A stretch of 64,000 nt of DNA from Paenibacillus barcinonensis (lineage in GTDB: Bacteria; Bacillota; Bacilli; Paenibacillales; Paenibacillaceae): the NCBI RefSeq assembly GCF_003217495.1, contig NZ_QJSW01000005.1:248001-312000 (forward strand), given 5' to 3'. The notes below the pieces were generated by a model. The model made no database searches. It was not told the DNA's origin and worked only from the letters and a program-made list of their open reading frames with translations. This document shows, one piece after another, positions 45,718 to 53,686 of this stretch. Both the position numbers and the translations under genes were made by a program. How positions within the stretch are numbered: the stretch's first letter is position 1; every line of letters begins with the position of its first letter.

Positions 45718-46533
45718 CTATTGATCAAGCATTGTGATAATTTGTTGCTTTACAAGCTCGGGCTGGTCGATATATACGTAGTGCCCTGAGCCTTGAGCAA
45801 TGACATGAGTGGAATAGTTGGACAGTGAGGCCAGATCGAGTTGCATGTCAGCCCATTTCAACTCCATCTCTGGTCCCATGCCATGTTCTGTTGCTGAAAT
45901 GACGGTTAATGGCAGATTCCGCAATGCATCCTTGGCGCGCAGTCTTTCAACGTATTTAAAGCTCTTGGTGACTTCCGTATAGTTGCCCTCAACGGTAAAT
46001 TGGGATAAATACATTTCTTTAAGCTCTGGAGGCAGTGTGGCTAGAATGGCTTCCTCCTGCTTCTCATGAGAGGCGTCGATCAGAACAGCACCTGCCACTT
46101 CATCTGCATAACGGTCCGCAAATGCTCTTACATTCAACCCGCCAAGGCTGTGTCCCACCAGTACGTAAGGCCCTGGAATATTAGCTTTTCGCAAAAGCTT
46201 ATGTAGTTCCTTCACTTGTTGTTTTGTCGTTTTATCCTTGGTGGTATCGTCACTTAGACCAAGTCCGGCCCGATCATAGGATACGGTTAACGTTGTTTTG
46301 GAAATCTCGGATTGCATATCATTCCAGACGGACGAAGCATCACCATACCCGCCAATGAAAACAACGGTAGGAAGAGAGGTTTTCACGCCCTGAATCTTCG
46401 CATATAAAGAAACACCTGTGCTTACTTCATAGAGTCCGCTTGAGCCTGCCTGAGTTGGCTTGGCTTCTACGAAGGGGGCTACACTAAGGAAAACCAAACA
46501 GAAGCTTAGCAATAAAGAGAAATAACGCTTCAT
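45718..46533 (-). CDS. Secreted alpha/beta hydrolase
   Basis: Exported serine hydrolase of 271 aa; AGGAGG lies upstream of ATG 46533 and a signal peptide ends near VEAK. Catalytic features: oxyanion strand VVFIGGYGDASSVW, nucleophile Ser129 in GHSLGG, an Asp in LIDASHEKQ and His in QGSGHYVYIDQPE. It resembles haloperoxidase/lipase-type hydrolases with a small cap. The substrate is unknown. It is a single gene. Confidence 0.88.
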   Translation of the reverse strand: MKRYFSLLLSFCLVFLSVAPFVEAKPTQAGSSGLYEVSTGVSLYAKIQGVKTSLPTVVFIGGYGDASSVWNDMQSEISKTTLTVSYDRAGLGLSDDTTKDKTTKQQVKELHKLLRKANIPGPYVLVGHSLGGLNVRAFADRYADEVAGAVLIDASHEKQEEAILATLPPELKEMYLSQFTVEGNYTEVTKSFKYVERLRAKDALRNLPLTVISATEHGMGPEMELKWADMQLDLASLSNYSTHVIAQGSGHYVYIDQPELVKQQIITMLDQ

Positions 46534-46681
46534 TCTAAAAACCTCCTAGATTTATATTATAATAGTTATATATTTACAATAATAAGACTACAACAAAACA
46601 CCAAATATTGTAAGTGTATAAATTGTGTCTGAAAGTAGGAAGGGGATTATTTAGCATGTATAACAGCCCATATAAGAACAC

Positions 46682-46717
46682 AAAAAAAACAGGCTACGAT
46701 GTCATCATCATAGCCTG
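46682..46717 (-). terminator. Terminator of the alcohol dehydrogenase gene
   Basis: On the minus strand CAGGCTA pairs with TAGCCTG, with GATGA-rich inner bases, followed by eight T. Confidence 0.85.
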
Positions 46718-46737
46718 TCGCCTGTATGCTATTCGCG

Positions 46738-47754
46738 TTAATTTGTAAAATCAATCACCATGCGACCCTGAATTTTACCTTCTTGCATTTCTTCGAAGAT
46801 ATGGTTGATATCATCAATTTTGCGCTTGCTCACAATTGGAACCACTTTGCCTTCGGCGGCAAAGCGGAAAGCCTCTTGCAAATCCTCTCGTGTACCGACC
46901 AAGGAGCCAATCACCTGTATGCCATCCAGCACCAGACGAGGAATATCGAGATCCATCTTGTCCGTGGGCAGTCCTACAGCAACAACCCGGCCTCCTGCTT
47001 TGACGACATCTACAGCTTGATTAAAAGGTTTTTTGGCAACGGCGGTCACTACGGTTGCGTCAAGGCCCTGTCCGTTGGTTAGCTGTTTGGCTTTCAGAAC
47101 AGGATCATCCTTAAGACTGTTAACGGCATAGTCTGCACCTACTTGAAGTGCAAGCTCGAGCTTCTCATCGCTAATGTCAAAAGCAATGACCTTGGCATTG
47201 AACACATGTTTTGCATATTGCACAGCCAAATTCCCCAAGCCGCCGATGCCAAAAATTCCGATCCACTGACCGGGACGGATATCACTTACTTTTACCGCTT
47301 TATAGGTGGTCACTCCTGCACAGGTTACGCTCGTTGCAGCAGCAGGATCAAGATGTTCTGGCACCTTGACCGCATAATCGGCAGTAACGATGCATTGTTC
47401 TGCCATCGCGCCGTCTACGGTGTAGCCCGCGTTTTTGACCTGACGGCATAATGTCTCTCTTCCAGTCAAACAATATTCACAGCGACCGCAGCTTTCAAAC
47501 AACCAGGCAATGCTGACTCGATCACCGACAGTTAGACTCGTCACGCCTTCCCCTAACTCGATAACTTTTCCAATCCCTTCATGACCAAGCACCCTGCCCG
47601 TAACATCACCGAAATCGGCATTTTTTACATGTAAGTCTGTGTGGCACACGCCGCAATATTCCATCTGTACAAGTGCTTCACCATGATTAAGGGGACGTAG
47701 CTGCTTGTCCTCTACGTGCACCTTGTTATCCTTTGTGACTATGGCTGCTTTCAT
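46738..47754 (-). CDS. adhP: Zinc-dependent alcohol dehydrogenase, AdhA/AdhP type
   Basis: NAD-dependent medium-chain dehydrogenase of 338 aa interconverting ethanol or other primary alcohols and aldehydes. ATG 47754 follows AAAGGAG; the longer in-frame extension has no ribosome binding site. Catalytic zinc ligands lie in [11 protein letters not shown] and GHEGIG. Four structural-zinc Cys lie in [16 protein letters not shown]. The NAD motif is [14 protein letters not shown]. The whole length matches the AdhP family. It is a single gene with a strong terminator. Confidence 0.93.
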   Translation of the reverse strand: MKAAIVTKDNKVHVEDKQLRPLNHGEALVQMEYCGVCHTDLHVKNADFGDVTGRVLGHEGIGKVIELGEGVTSLTVGDRVSIAWLFESCGRCEYCLTGRETLCRQVKNAGYTVDGAMAEQCIVTADYAVKVPEHLDPAAATSVTCAGVTTYKAVKVSDIRPGQWIGIFGIGGLGNLAVQYAKHVFNAKVIAFDISDEKLELALQVGADYAVNSLKDDPVLKAKQLTNGQGLDATVVTAVAKKPFNQAVDVVKAGGRVVAVGLPTDKMDLDIPRLVLDGIQVIGSLVGTREDLQEAFRFAAEGKVVPIVSKRKIDDINHIFEEMQEGKIQGRMVIDFTN

Positions 47755-47914
47755 CTGCGATTCTCCTTTAATTACAAACGGTATCCGTTGATCATTAGGC
47801 TCAATGTATATCGAAGCCCTCCATAGGATTTGAACTTGTTTCTGGAAATATGCAAAAGCGAGCAGATATAATGAGCAATCGAAGCACCGTTGGAGCACCG
47901 GAGTATCATAAAAT

Positions 47915-47955
47915 TAAAAAAAGGGCTGTGGTTTCACATCATGTGAGCTGCCTCA
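47915..47955 (-). terminator. Terminator of the siderophore-binding protein gene
   Basis: On the minus strand TCACA-TGA-TGTGA forms the hairpin tip and outer GGC/GCC pairs close it, followed by a run of seven T. Confidence 0.6.
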
Positions 47956-48025
47956 ACCCAAGTTTGATTTATGTTACAAGCGAGCATGTTAATGACTTAA
48001 CGTCCTGGTTACATGTTAATTATCT

Positions 48026-49015
48026 TCATTTCATGTTGGTCAGGCTTTTGACGACAAATTCAAGCTGGGCTTCCAGCGAAATAGGATCACTGAACACGAA
48101 GCCGCGGCTATCCTCACGGTAGACATGATGATTTTGTACAGCAGGCAGACTCTCCCAGATCGAGCCTTCGAAAATGGGAGCGGCACTTTCATCACCTGTC
48201 CAGCCACTAATGAAAATGTAATCTCCTGCGTATTGGGGCAATAGCTCAAGAGAAAGCTTGGCCCAGCCCTTACCGCTATCAATGGCTTCTTTTTGAATGA
48301 TAGGGGGTGCCTTCAAATGAAATTCTCCATAAATAATATCTCCACCTCTGCCAAAGCTGCCATAGGCATAAAATTCTTTGGCACTTCCTGAATCAAAGAT
48401 GGATACGGTACGATCACCAACCGCTTGTCTCACCATGGGGCTGTATTTAGCAATTTTGGTATCCCACTCAGCAATCCAAGCTTTTGCTTGTTCTTCTCTG
48501 CCCGTCATTATGCCAAACTCCATCAATTGTTTTCGAAAAGGCACTCCGTATTCAACAGCAACGGTTGGTGCGATTTTGGATAGCTTTTCAATCGTCTCTG
48601 CATCATTCCAGACGACAATTAAATCCGGCTGCAGCTCCATTATTTTCTCATAAGGTACGTCATTTCCGATGTTTACAACATCATTAAGTTTCCCTTCGGT
48701 ATAACTGTTGAAAGACTCATCTCCTGCTCCAACAGGTTTGATACCAAGTGCCAACAAATGTCCGGTGAATGCCCCTGCTACCATAACGACGCGTTGAGGA
48801 TTTTTGGGAATTTGCACTTCGCCGTTAATTGCATTGTAAGTCATCCATTCTGAAGTGCTGCCTGTTGTTGTGCTCGACGTTGTATTTGTGCCTACAACAG
48901 TGTTGGAGGTGCTGCCGCTCGCTGAAGTTGTGCTTGCTGGTTTGGAACAGGCCGTAACCATAAGAGTCAGACATAACAGCAACGTAATGCCGACAGGTAA
49001 TTTGCGTTTAAACAT
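48026..49015 (-). CDS. Ferric-siderophore-binding lipoprotein, FeuA/FecB-like (nested in-frame start)
   Basis: ATG 49015 has its own ribosome binding site (AGAGGAG) and starts a typical lipoprotein: MFKRK, a hydrophobic core and lipobox LMVTAC with Cys ~21, then a Ser/Thr-rich tether. The mature part is a class III periplasmic-binding-type protein (NPQRVVMVAGAFTGHLLALG, LQPDLIVVWNDAETIEKLSKIAPTVA, DYIFISGWTGD) for iron-siderophore uptake. It should be expressed separately from the promoter and Fur box at 49041-49067. No permease or ATPase genes are next to it, so it must work with a transporter encoded elsewhere. Confidence 0.85.
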   Translation of the reverse strand: MFKRKLPVGITLLLCLTLMVTACSKPASTTSASGSTSNTVVGTNTTSSTTTGSTSEWMTYNAINGEVQIPKNPQRVVMVAGAFTGHLLALGIKPVGAGDESFNSYTEGKLNDVVNIGNDVPYEKIMELQPDLIVVWNDAETIEKLSKIAPTVAVEYGVPFRKQLMEFGIMTGREEQAKAWIAEWDTKIAKYSPMVRQAVGDRTVSIFDSGSAKEFYAYGSFGRGGDIIYGEFHLKAPPIIQKEAIDSGKGWAKLSLELLPQYAGDYIFISGWTGDESAAPIFEGSIWESLPAVQNHHVYREDSRGFVFSDPISLEAQLEFVVKSLTNMK

Positions 49016-50050
49016 CCGTAAATCTCCTCTTTCATCGTTATGATAATTATTCTCATTTATGTTCTCAATATATCGACGAAGCTTACGAGGAGCAATGGAT
49101 GATCCAAGCCTTATGATAGGATCATTGGCGCTTTTTCCCTGTGAACGTGTTTCACTTTTATATTGTTTTGGCGTAATTCCAGTATGCTTTTTAAATATGC
49201 GAATAAAGTAGGAGACGTCGGGATATCCAACACTTGCTGCTGTCTCCTGTAAGGACAAGTTGGTTGTAAGCAGCAGTTCTTTCGCTTTAGTGACCCGAAC
49301 ATTGATCAAATAATCAATAATGCTTGAGCCGGTTTCACGCTTGAAGCATTTGGACAGATATGCACCGCTGTAGTGAAAGGTTTGAGCGAGCGTTTCCCTG
49401 GTTAATGGCTCAGCGTAGTATTCCTGAATGTAGCGCATGAGCTGAGATGTCAGATTGGGGTATGTGGTATGGACCTGCTGCTGATCCATTTGTCTGAGTA
49501 ATTCATATGTGAATTGATAAAAGAGTGTTTTGACATGAAGATGCTCTAAACGTTTCGTTGTTTGCCATTCACTTAGCATTTGCTCAGCCAGTCTGTACAG
49601 GACAGCGGGGTGGAGAGGAATAAAGCCATACTGAAGGCGGAATGGCAACTGTGGATCCATCTGTCGTAGTACACGCTGATCAGCTGAGTTTGGCAAGAAA
49701 GCCTTGTACAGAATGAGATAATAATGAAAGGCATCATCGGTGAGATGGATGTCCAGACGTGTACCTTTTCCTCCATGTAAAATATAGAAAGGTTTGGAGA
49801 CATGCTCCGTTCCGTCTAAAGTTACTGTTGCACTGCCATGGGTTACGTACAGAAAGGCGCTCGTTGGAAACAAATAAGAAGAATGCCAGTCGCCAGCTTC
49901 TAATGTAATTTTCCGTACATCCATGATGTTTAACGCTGTCCGATTCCAGACTAACAGCTGTTCCTGTATATCTATGGTGGCTTTCAATGCAGAGTGTCTC
50001 CCTTCCATAAAGCTGTAAAGCCGCGTTGATGGGTTTATCGTAATCATCAT
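48026..50050 (-). CDS. AraC regulator running in frame into a siderophore-binding lipoprotein
   Basis: The frame is uninterrupted for 674 codons. Residues ~30-305 form an AraC regulator: cupin-like N-terminal part (~30-150), then a two-HTH domain (LAQTFHYSGAYLSKCFKRETG, AASVGYPDVSYFIRIFKKHTG) that normally ends the protein near ITPKQYKSE. About 40 more residues follow, without a stop, directly into a lipoprotein signal peptide. ATG 50050 has no ribosome binding site; TTG 49987 behind AAGGGAG is a likelier start. Either a natural fusion resembling B. subtilis Btr (AraC plus binding-protein domain) or two genes whose intervening stop codon is absent. Btr-type activators sense ferric siderophore. 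Confidence 0.7.
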   Translation of the reverse strand: MMITINPSTRLYSFMEGRHSALKATIDIQEQLLVWNRTALNIMDVRKITLEAGDWHSSYLFPTSAFLYVTHGSATVTLDGTEHVSKPFYILHGGKGTRLDIHLTDDAFHYYLILYKAFLPNSADQRVLRQMDPQLPFRLQYGFIPLHPAVLYRLAEQMLSEWQTTKRLEHLHVKTLFYQFTYELLRQMDQQQVHTTYPNLTSQLMRYIQEYYAEPLTRETLAQTFHYSGAYLSKCFKRETGSSIIDYLINVRVTKAKELLLTTNLSLQETAASVGYPDVSYFIRIFKKHTGITPKQYKSETRSQGKSANDPIIRLGSSIAPRKLRRYIENINENNYHNDERGDLRMFKRKLPVGITLLLCLTLMVTACSKPASTTSASGSTSNTVVGTNTTSSTTTGSTSEWMTYNAINGEVQIPKNPQRVVMVAGAFTGHLLALGIKPVGAGDESFNSYTEGKLNDVVNIGNDVPYEKIMELQPDLIVVWNDAETIEKLSKIAPTVAVEYGVPFRKQLMEFGIMTGREEQAKAWIAEWDTKIAKYSPMVRQAVGDRTVSIFDSGSAKEFYAYGSFGRGGDIIYGEFHLKAPPIIQKEAIDSGKGWAKLSLELLPQYAGDYIFISGWTGDESAAPIFEGSIWESLPAVQNHHVYREDSRGFVFSDPISLEAQLEFVVKSLTNMK
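49041..49067 (-). promoter_or_regulatory. Fur-controlled promoter inside the AraC reading frame
   Basis: On the minus strand TTGAGA (49067-49062), a 17-bp spacer and TATCAT form a promoter. The Fur box TGAGAAT-A-ATTATCA (49055-49041), one mismatch from the 7-1-7 consensus, covers its -10. Both lie inside codons linking the AraC domain to the lipoprotein. Confidence 0.85.
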
Positions 50051-50175
50051 AAACTATTTTCAACGCTCACTCATGATTTGAACAGGATATTATCTCCACA
50101 TTATAAAAAAAGAACCCGTATGAACAGGCTTTTTTACACTTTAGTGAATAGCGTAATTTTCCTTTTTAAATATAA

Positions 50176-50212
50176 ACAAAAAGCCCTCGTGCATCGTTCA
50201 TGCAACGTGGGC
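50176..50212 (-). terminator. Terminator of the OsmC gene
   Basis: On the minus strand GCCCACGTTGCAT pairs with ATGCACGAGGGC (small bulges), followed by TTTTTG. Confidence 0.7.
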
Positions 50213-50264
50213 GAAAGTCGAGAGGAGTAGTTAACATTACGGCCTCAAGGTATGTATAGTATGA

Positions 50265-50711
50265 TTAGTTTTCAATAATTATTTTGTCCAACTTGAGATT
50301 AACCGGATGTGCCAACGTATCTCCAACCGGGCACTTGCTCTCCAGAAATTGTACAAATGCTTCAACCTGCTCTTGGGGAGAATCCGTTTTGATTCGGAAG
50401 GTATACCGAATATCGGAATAGCCGGGACGTACCTCTGATTTGTCAAAAAAGCCATCCAGGTCAAGATCGCCTTCTACATCCACAAAGAAATCTTGGAGGT
50501 TTACGCCGAATTTAGGCGCATACACTCTAGCTACGATAGATTGACATGCTCCCAGCGAGGCCAGTAAAGCTTCCACCGGGTTCATCCCCGTATCGGTTCC
50601 ACCCAAGCTTTTGGGCTCGTCGATAATAAATTCAAAGTTTCGTGATGCTACTTTTACTTGAACCCCGTCTTGCAGATGAGCAGATGCTTTAAACGTTTGG
50701 AGTGCAGCCAT
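50265..50711 (-). CDS. OsmC/Ohr family protein
   Basis: Cytoplasmic protein of 148 aa; AAAGGAG precedes ATG 50711. It has the OsmC layout with FEFIIDEPKSLGGTDTGMNPVEALLASLGACQSI, including the first conserved Cys, and the second conserved Cys late in FLESKCPVGDTL. Such Cys-pair proteins reduce organic or fatty-acid hydroperoxides. It is a single gene with its own terminator. Confidence 0.9.
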   Translation of the reverse strand: MAALQTFKASAHLQDGVQVKVASRNFEFIIDEPKSLGGTDTGMNPVEALLASLGACQSIVARVYAPKFGVNLQDFFVDVEGDLDLDGFFDKSEVRPGYSDIRYTFRIKTDSPQEQVEAFVQFLESKCPVGDTLAHPVNLKLDKIIIEN

Positions 50712-50807
50712 TTTGTAGTCTCCTTTAATGGTTATATTCATACTTTTCCGCTATGAATATATTAAATTAGATAATCTGCTTCTGTCAATCCTCATTAACG
50801 CGGCTCG

Positions 50808-50981
50808 AATGAAAATGCCAATGGCCTCCTGCGAGAGTTTTTTCCCAAAGGGACCGATTTTGCCCAAATCACGGATGAGGCTCTAGAAAACGCTCTGGAC
50901 TTGATCAATCCAGACCACGTAAAGCCTGAGCTGGAGAACCGCTCACGAATCTTTTCAGAGGAACTGTCGCACTTGACTTGA
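50808..50981 (+). pseudogene. IS30-family transposase remnant (C-terminal end)
   Basis: The frame reads NENANGLLREFFPKGTDFAQ, the conserved end region of IS30 transposases (normally ERGTNENTNGLLRxFFPKGTDF). It then departs from the usual N-RPRKCLG-W pattern because of small indels; pieces such as RPRK and WRTAHESF appear in the neighbouring frames, and the terminal EELSHLT returns in frame before TGA. The catalytic DDE part is missing, so it is a dead fragment marking a past insertion. No matching left end is found nearby. Confidence 0.75.
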
Positions 50982-51017
50982 CAATCCGTCATGGGGAATC
51001 AAAGAAGTTGAGCTCAC

Positions 51018-51042
51018 CAAAAAGCCCACTCTAACATGGGCT
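51018..51042 (-). terminator. Terminator of the SLH/YDG protein gene
   Basis: On the minus strand GCCCA pairs with TGGGC, followed by TTTTTGG. Confidence 0.55.
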
Positions 51043-51099
51043 CAGTGTTTCAAACCGATCTACTAACATTATTCTCCCGTCGCTGCATTGTATTATTTC

Positions 51100-53220
51100 T
51101 TAAATTCCAGGTGTGATTTCACCCGTATTTAGAGTGACGCTTACTGGTGCAATATAATTAATCGCATCATTTCCAGTAAGTGTATAGACGATTGTTACTT
51201 GTTTCCGGCTTCCTGCTTGTGGAGTACTGTAAGTCGCTACCGCATGTACGAAGACGTCATCTCCGCTAATCGTGTTGTTTAATGTACCCGCTGTTACAAT
51301 TGCTGTTGTGTTGCCATCATAAACCTTGGACGTTAATACAGGAGCCGTAATCGTTAATTGTCGGGCTGTAATTTCACCTGTAGTTAATGCAATAGCTTCT
51401 GGAGCGGAATAATTATTAGCATCGGCTCCTGCTACCGTGTACGATACGTCTATCGTCTTGTTTTTTCCAACATTCTCGTTGTCATAAGTACCGGACCCTT
51501 CTACCTTTGCATCTTCTCCAGGGCATATTCCTGCTCCAGCACATGATCCTAATCTAGATCCTGCGAGTACGGCTGAGGAGCGGGTTCCATCGTATACTTT
51601 AGAAGTTGTAATCAGATCTATGATTTGTCCTGTGTCAGTATGATGTTGCACATAAGCCACATAATCAGTATTATTCTCAGGCGCAACATAATTGGCTGCA
51701 TCGGCTCCTGCTATCGTGTAATGGACAGTTACGGGTCTGGCTTTAGCCGATGTTCCTGTATCGTAAGTGGCTTCTACACTCACAGATACATTTTCTCCAG
51801 CCACTACCCCAATCAATGTACCAGATAAGATATGAAGCTCTGAATCACCAGCAAGGGACTCTTCAACTGATAAGGCCGGCTCTCCAATCGTTAACTGAGC
51901 ACGATCAATAACTCCTGTGTTTATACTGTGGTTTACAGGCGCGAGATAATGATCAGCATCTGCTCCACTTAATGTATAAACTACTGTTATCGTTTTGCCT
52001 GCGCCTACTGTGCTGTCATTGTAAGAGGCGACTGCCTGTAGGATAACCGAATCGTCTCCAACCACATTAAGTAATGGGCCTGCTGTTACAGAAGTTGAAG
52101 GTGTTCCATCGTACACTTTAATCGGTGCCAGTGCCGCTGGTTCTGCAACAATCAGCTGCTTTTTGGTCAAGATGATTTCGCCCGAAGCGAGAGATATGTT
52201 GTTAGAAGCATCTGCGGCGTATACAACATAATGATCCAAGCTCAATGCTGCGGTATGAAAGATTGCAGGTACACCGGCTTCTACGGATAACTTGATACCT
52301 AGCGATTCACTTATAACCCGATTTAAATCGGAGAGGGTTGATCCCGTTGTTGAAGGAACAAGGTATAGATTCCCCTTCTCATTGCTAATCGCACTTACGT
52401 TATCCCCGAAGGCAATTGAACCTGTTGTTACACCTGATAGAGTTGGCGCTGTGCGATCTACTGGAGGTGTTGTGGGTGTTGTTGGGATCGTTGGTGTTGG
52501 GAGCGACGGTGTTGGGATTGGAGTTGTGGCGGGTTTTGGTGTTGGGGTTGGAGTTGGTAAAGTTGGAGTGTCCGGCGTTGGGGTCGGTGTGCTCGCCAAG
52601 ACGTCTCTCACTGTAACGGAACGATACAAGACGACTACAGCTTCCGCACGGGTAAGGGGTTGATGTGGTTTAAAGTCACTTGCATTGGAATACCCTTGTA
52701 TGATCCCATTGACTGCCGCGGCATCAACAGCTTCTTTGGCCCATAAAGATATAGACTTCGCATCCGTAAAACTAGATTCCTGTTGGGTTTTATTTTCCAA
52801 GCTTAAAAGACGATTTACGATAACAGCAGCTTCCTGCCTGCTGATTAATTTATTGGCACCGAATGTACCATCCGAATATCCTTTGATGTAGCCTGCTTTT
52901 AGAGCTTTGGCCACCTCGGTAGAGATCCAGGTAGCTGGAGCCACATCACGGAATGGAACCGCTGCCAGTTCAGTGAATCCGTAAGAGCGGTTAACCAAAG
53001 TAATAAATTCTGCCCGTGATATGGTGTTATCCGGTTTGAACGTACCATCCTCATACCCTGTAACATAGCCTTTGTCTAACCAATCAGATACTTGACTTTC
53101 TGCCCACGTTCCGCGAATATCGGTTTTTAAGGTTGTTGTAGCACCCAAGGTCACCTGAGGTGATGTCAAAAATAAAACTGCAGTTAATACGGTGGGTACG
53201 AATTTTTGTAAGCGATTCAT
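51100..53220 (-). CDS. S-layer-anchored surface protein with three SLH and four YDG-type repeats
   Basis: Exported protein of 706 aa; AAGGGGG lies upstream of ATG 53220 and a signal peptide ends near TLGA. It has three SLH domains (~30-200; YVTGYEDGTFKPDNTISRAEF, YIKGYSDGTFGANKLISRQEA, IIQGYSNASDFKPHQPLTRAEA) for binding pyruvylated cell-wall polymer, then a Pro/Thr linker (~210-265). A further beta-sandwich region precedes four YDG-type repeats with KVYDGT and GADAxxYxAP motifs; the second has lost KVYDG. The third repeat carries a Cys pair (GSCAGAGICPG). Probably an adhesin-like or structural surface protein. It lies at the edge of the acquired region. Confidence 0.88.
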   Translation of the reverse strand: MNRLQKFVPTVLTAVLFLTSPQVTLGATTTLKTDIRGTWAESQVSDWLDKGYVTGYEDGTFKPDNTISRAEFITLVNRSYGFTELAAVPFRDVAPATWISTEVAKALKAGYIKGYSDGTFGANKLISRQEAAVIVNRLLSLENKTQQESSFTDAKSISLWAKEAVDAAAVNGIIQGYSNASDFKPHQPLTRAEAVVVLYRSVTVRDVLASTPTPTPDTPTLPTPTPTPKPATTPIPTPSLPTPTIPTTPTTPPVDRTAPTLSGVTTGSIAFGDNVSAISNEKGNLYLVPSTTGSTLSDLNRVISESLGIKLSVEAGVPAIFHTAALSLDHYVVYAADASNNISLASGEIILTKKQLIVAEPAALAPIKVYDGTPSTSVTAGPLLNVVGDDSVILQAVASYNDSTVGAGKTITVVYTLSGADADHYLAPVNHSINTGVIDRAQLTIGEPALSVEESLAGDSELHILSGTLIGVVAGENVSVSVEATYDTGTSAKARPVTVHYTIAGADAANYVAPENNTDYVAYVQHHTDTGQIIDLITTSKVYDGTRSSAVLAGSRLGSCAGAGICPGEDAKVEGSGTYDNENVGKNKTIDVSYTVAGADANNYSAPEAIALTTGEITARQLTITAPVLTSKVYDGNTTAIVTAGTLNNTISGDDVFVHAVATYSTPQAGSRKQVTIVYTLTGNDAINYIAPVSVTLNTGEITPGI
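52462..52600 (-). repeat. Low-complexity Pro/Thr linker coding region
   Basis: Plus-strand GTTGGNGTTGGN-type repeats encode a (P-T)-rich hinge between SLH domains and the rest of the surface protein. The region is prone to length change by slippage. Confidence 0.7.
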
Positions 53221-53344
53221 GGGTAGTGTTCCCCCTTCAATAGTAGGTCTCTTCAATATATCACTAGGAAAGAATTGCTGAATAGACCTCCAACCACCTA
53301 AAAGTGTAATAATTTTGCGGTTTTTAGTTCTTTTTTTGACAACA

Positions 53345-53371
53345 TAAAAAAGCCTGCATCAAACGCAGACT
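53345..53371 (-). terminator. Terminator of the truncated sulfurtransferase
   Basis: On the minus strand GTCTGC pairs with GCAGGC, followed by TTTTTT. Confidence 0.7.
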
Positions 53372-53389
53372 TTCTTGATTCAATCCATC

Positions 53390-53578
53390 CTAAATTTCTT
53401 CCCCCGTCGCCACCGGGTTCTCCTCATAACTAACCCAGTCGCTCCAGCTCCCGGAATACAGCCTCACATTCGAGAATCCCGCTTCCTCCAGCGCAATCAC
53501 GTTCGGGCAGGCAGAGACACCTGAGCCGCAGTAGACGATGATGGCATCATCTTTCCCCAGCTTAAAAAAATAAGGCAA
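53390..53578 (-). pseudogene. 5'-truncated 3-mercaptopyruvate sulfurtransferase (rhodanese-type)
   Basis: Only the last ~50 codons of a sulfurtransferase remain: [20 protein letters not shown] with the active-site Cys loop CGSGVSA, then [17 protein letters not shown] and a stop at 53390. Complete enzymes have about 280 residues and a second rhodanese domain. Upstream of about codon 8 the sequence changes abruptly to AT-rich DNA without rhodanese similarity, so the 5' part was replaced by the inserted region. The original terminator is still present. The residual frame may be silent. Confidence 0.8.
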
Positions 53579-53686
53579 AAGACCTTTATTTTTAAATTAA
53601 ATAATCTCATAGAAGGAAGATATAGGTATTTGTCGAATACATAATTTAGGTATTTTATACTAATTGGTGAAGTGGGAGTGGATGAA

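Noticed and set aside
46545..46590. PerR-like AT-rich palindrome upstream of the secreted hydrolase
   Set aside because: The match to the PerR 7-1-7 consensus has several mismatches and the surrounding DNA is AT-rich, so it is likely chance.
50795..50992. 65-codon minus-strand frame across the IS30 scar
   Set aside because: Antisense to recognisable transposase codons.
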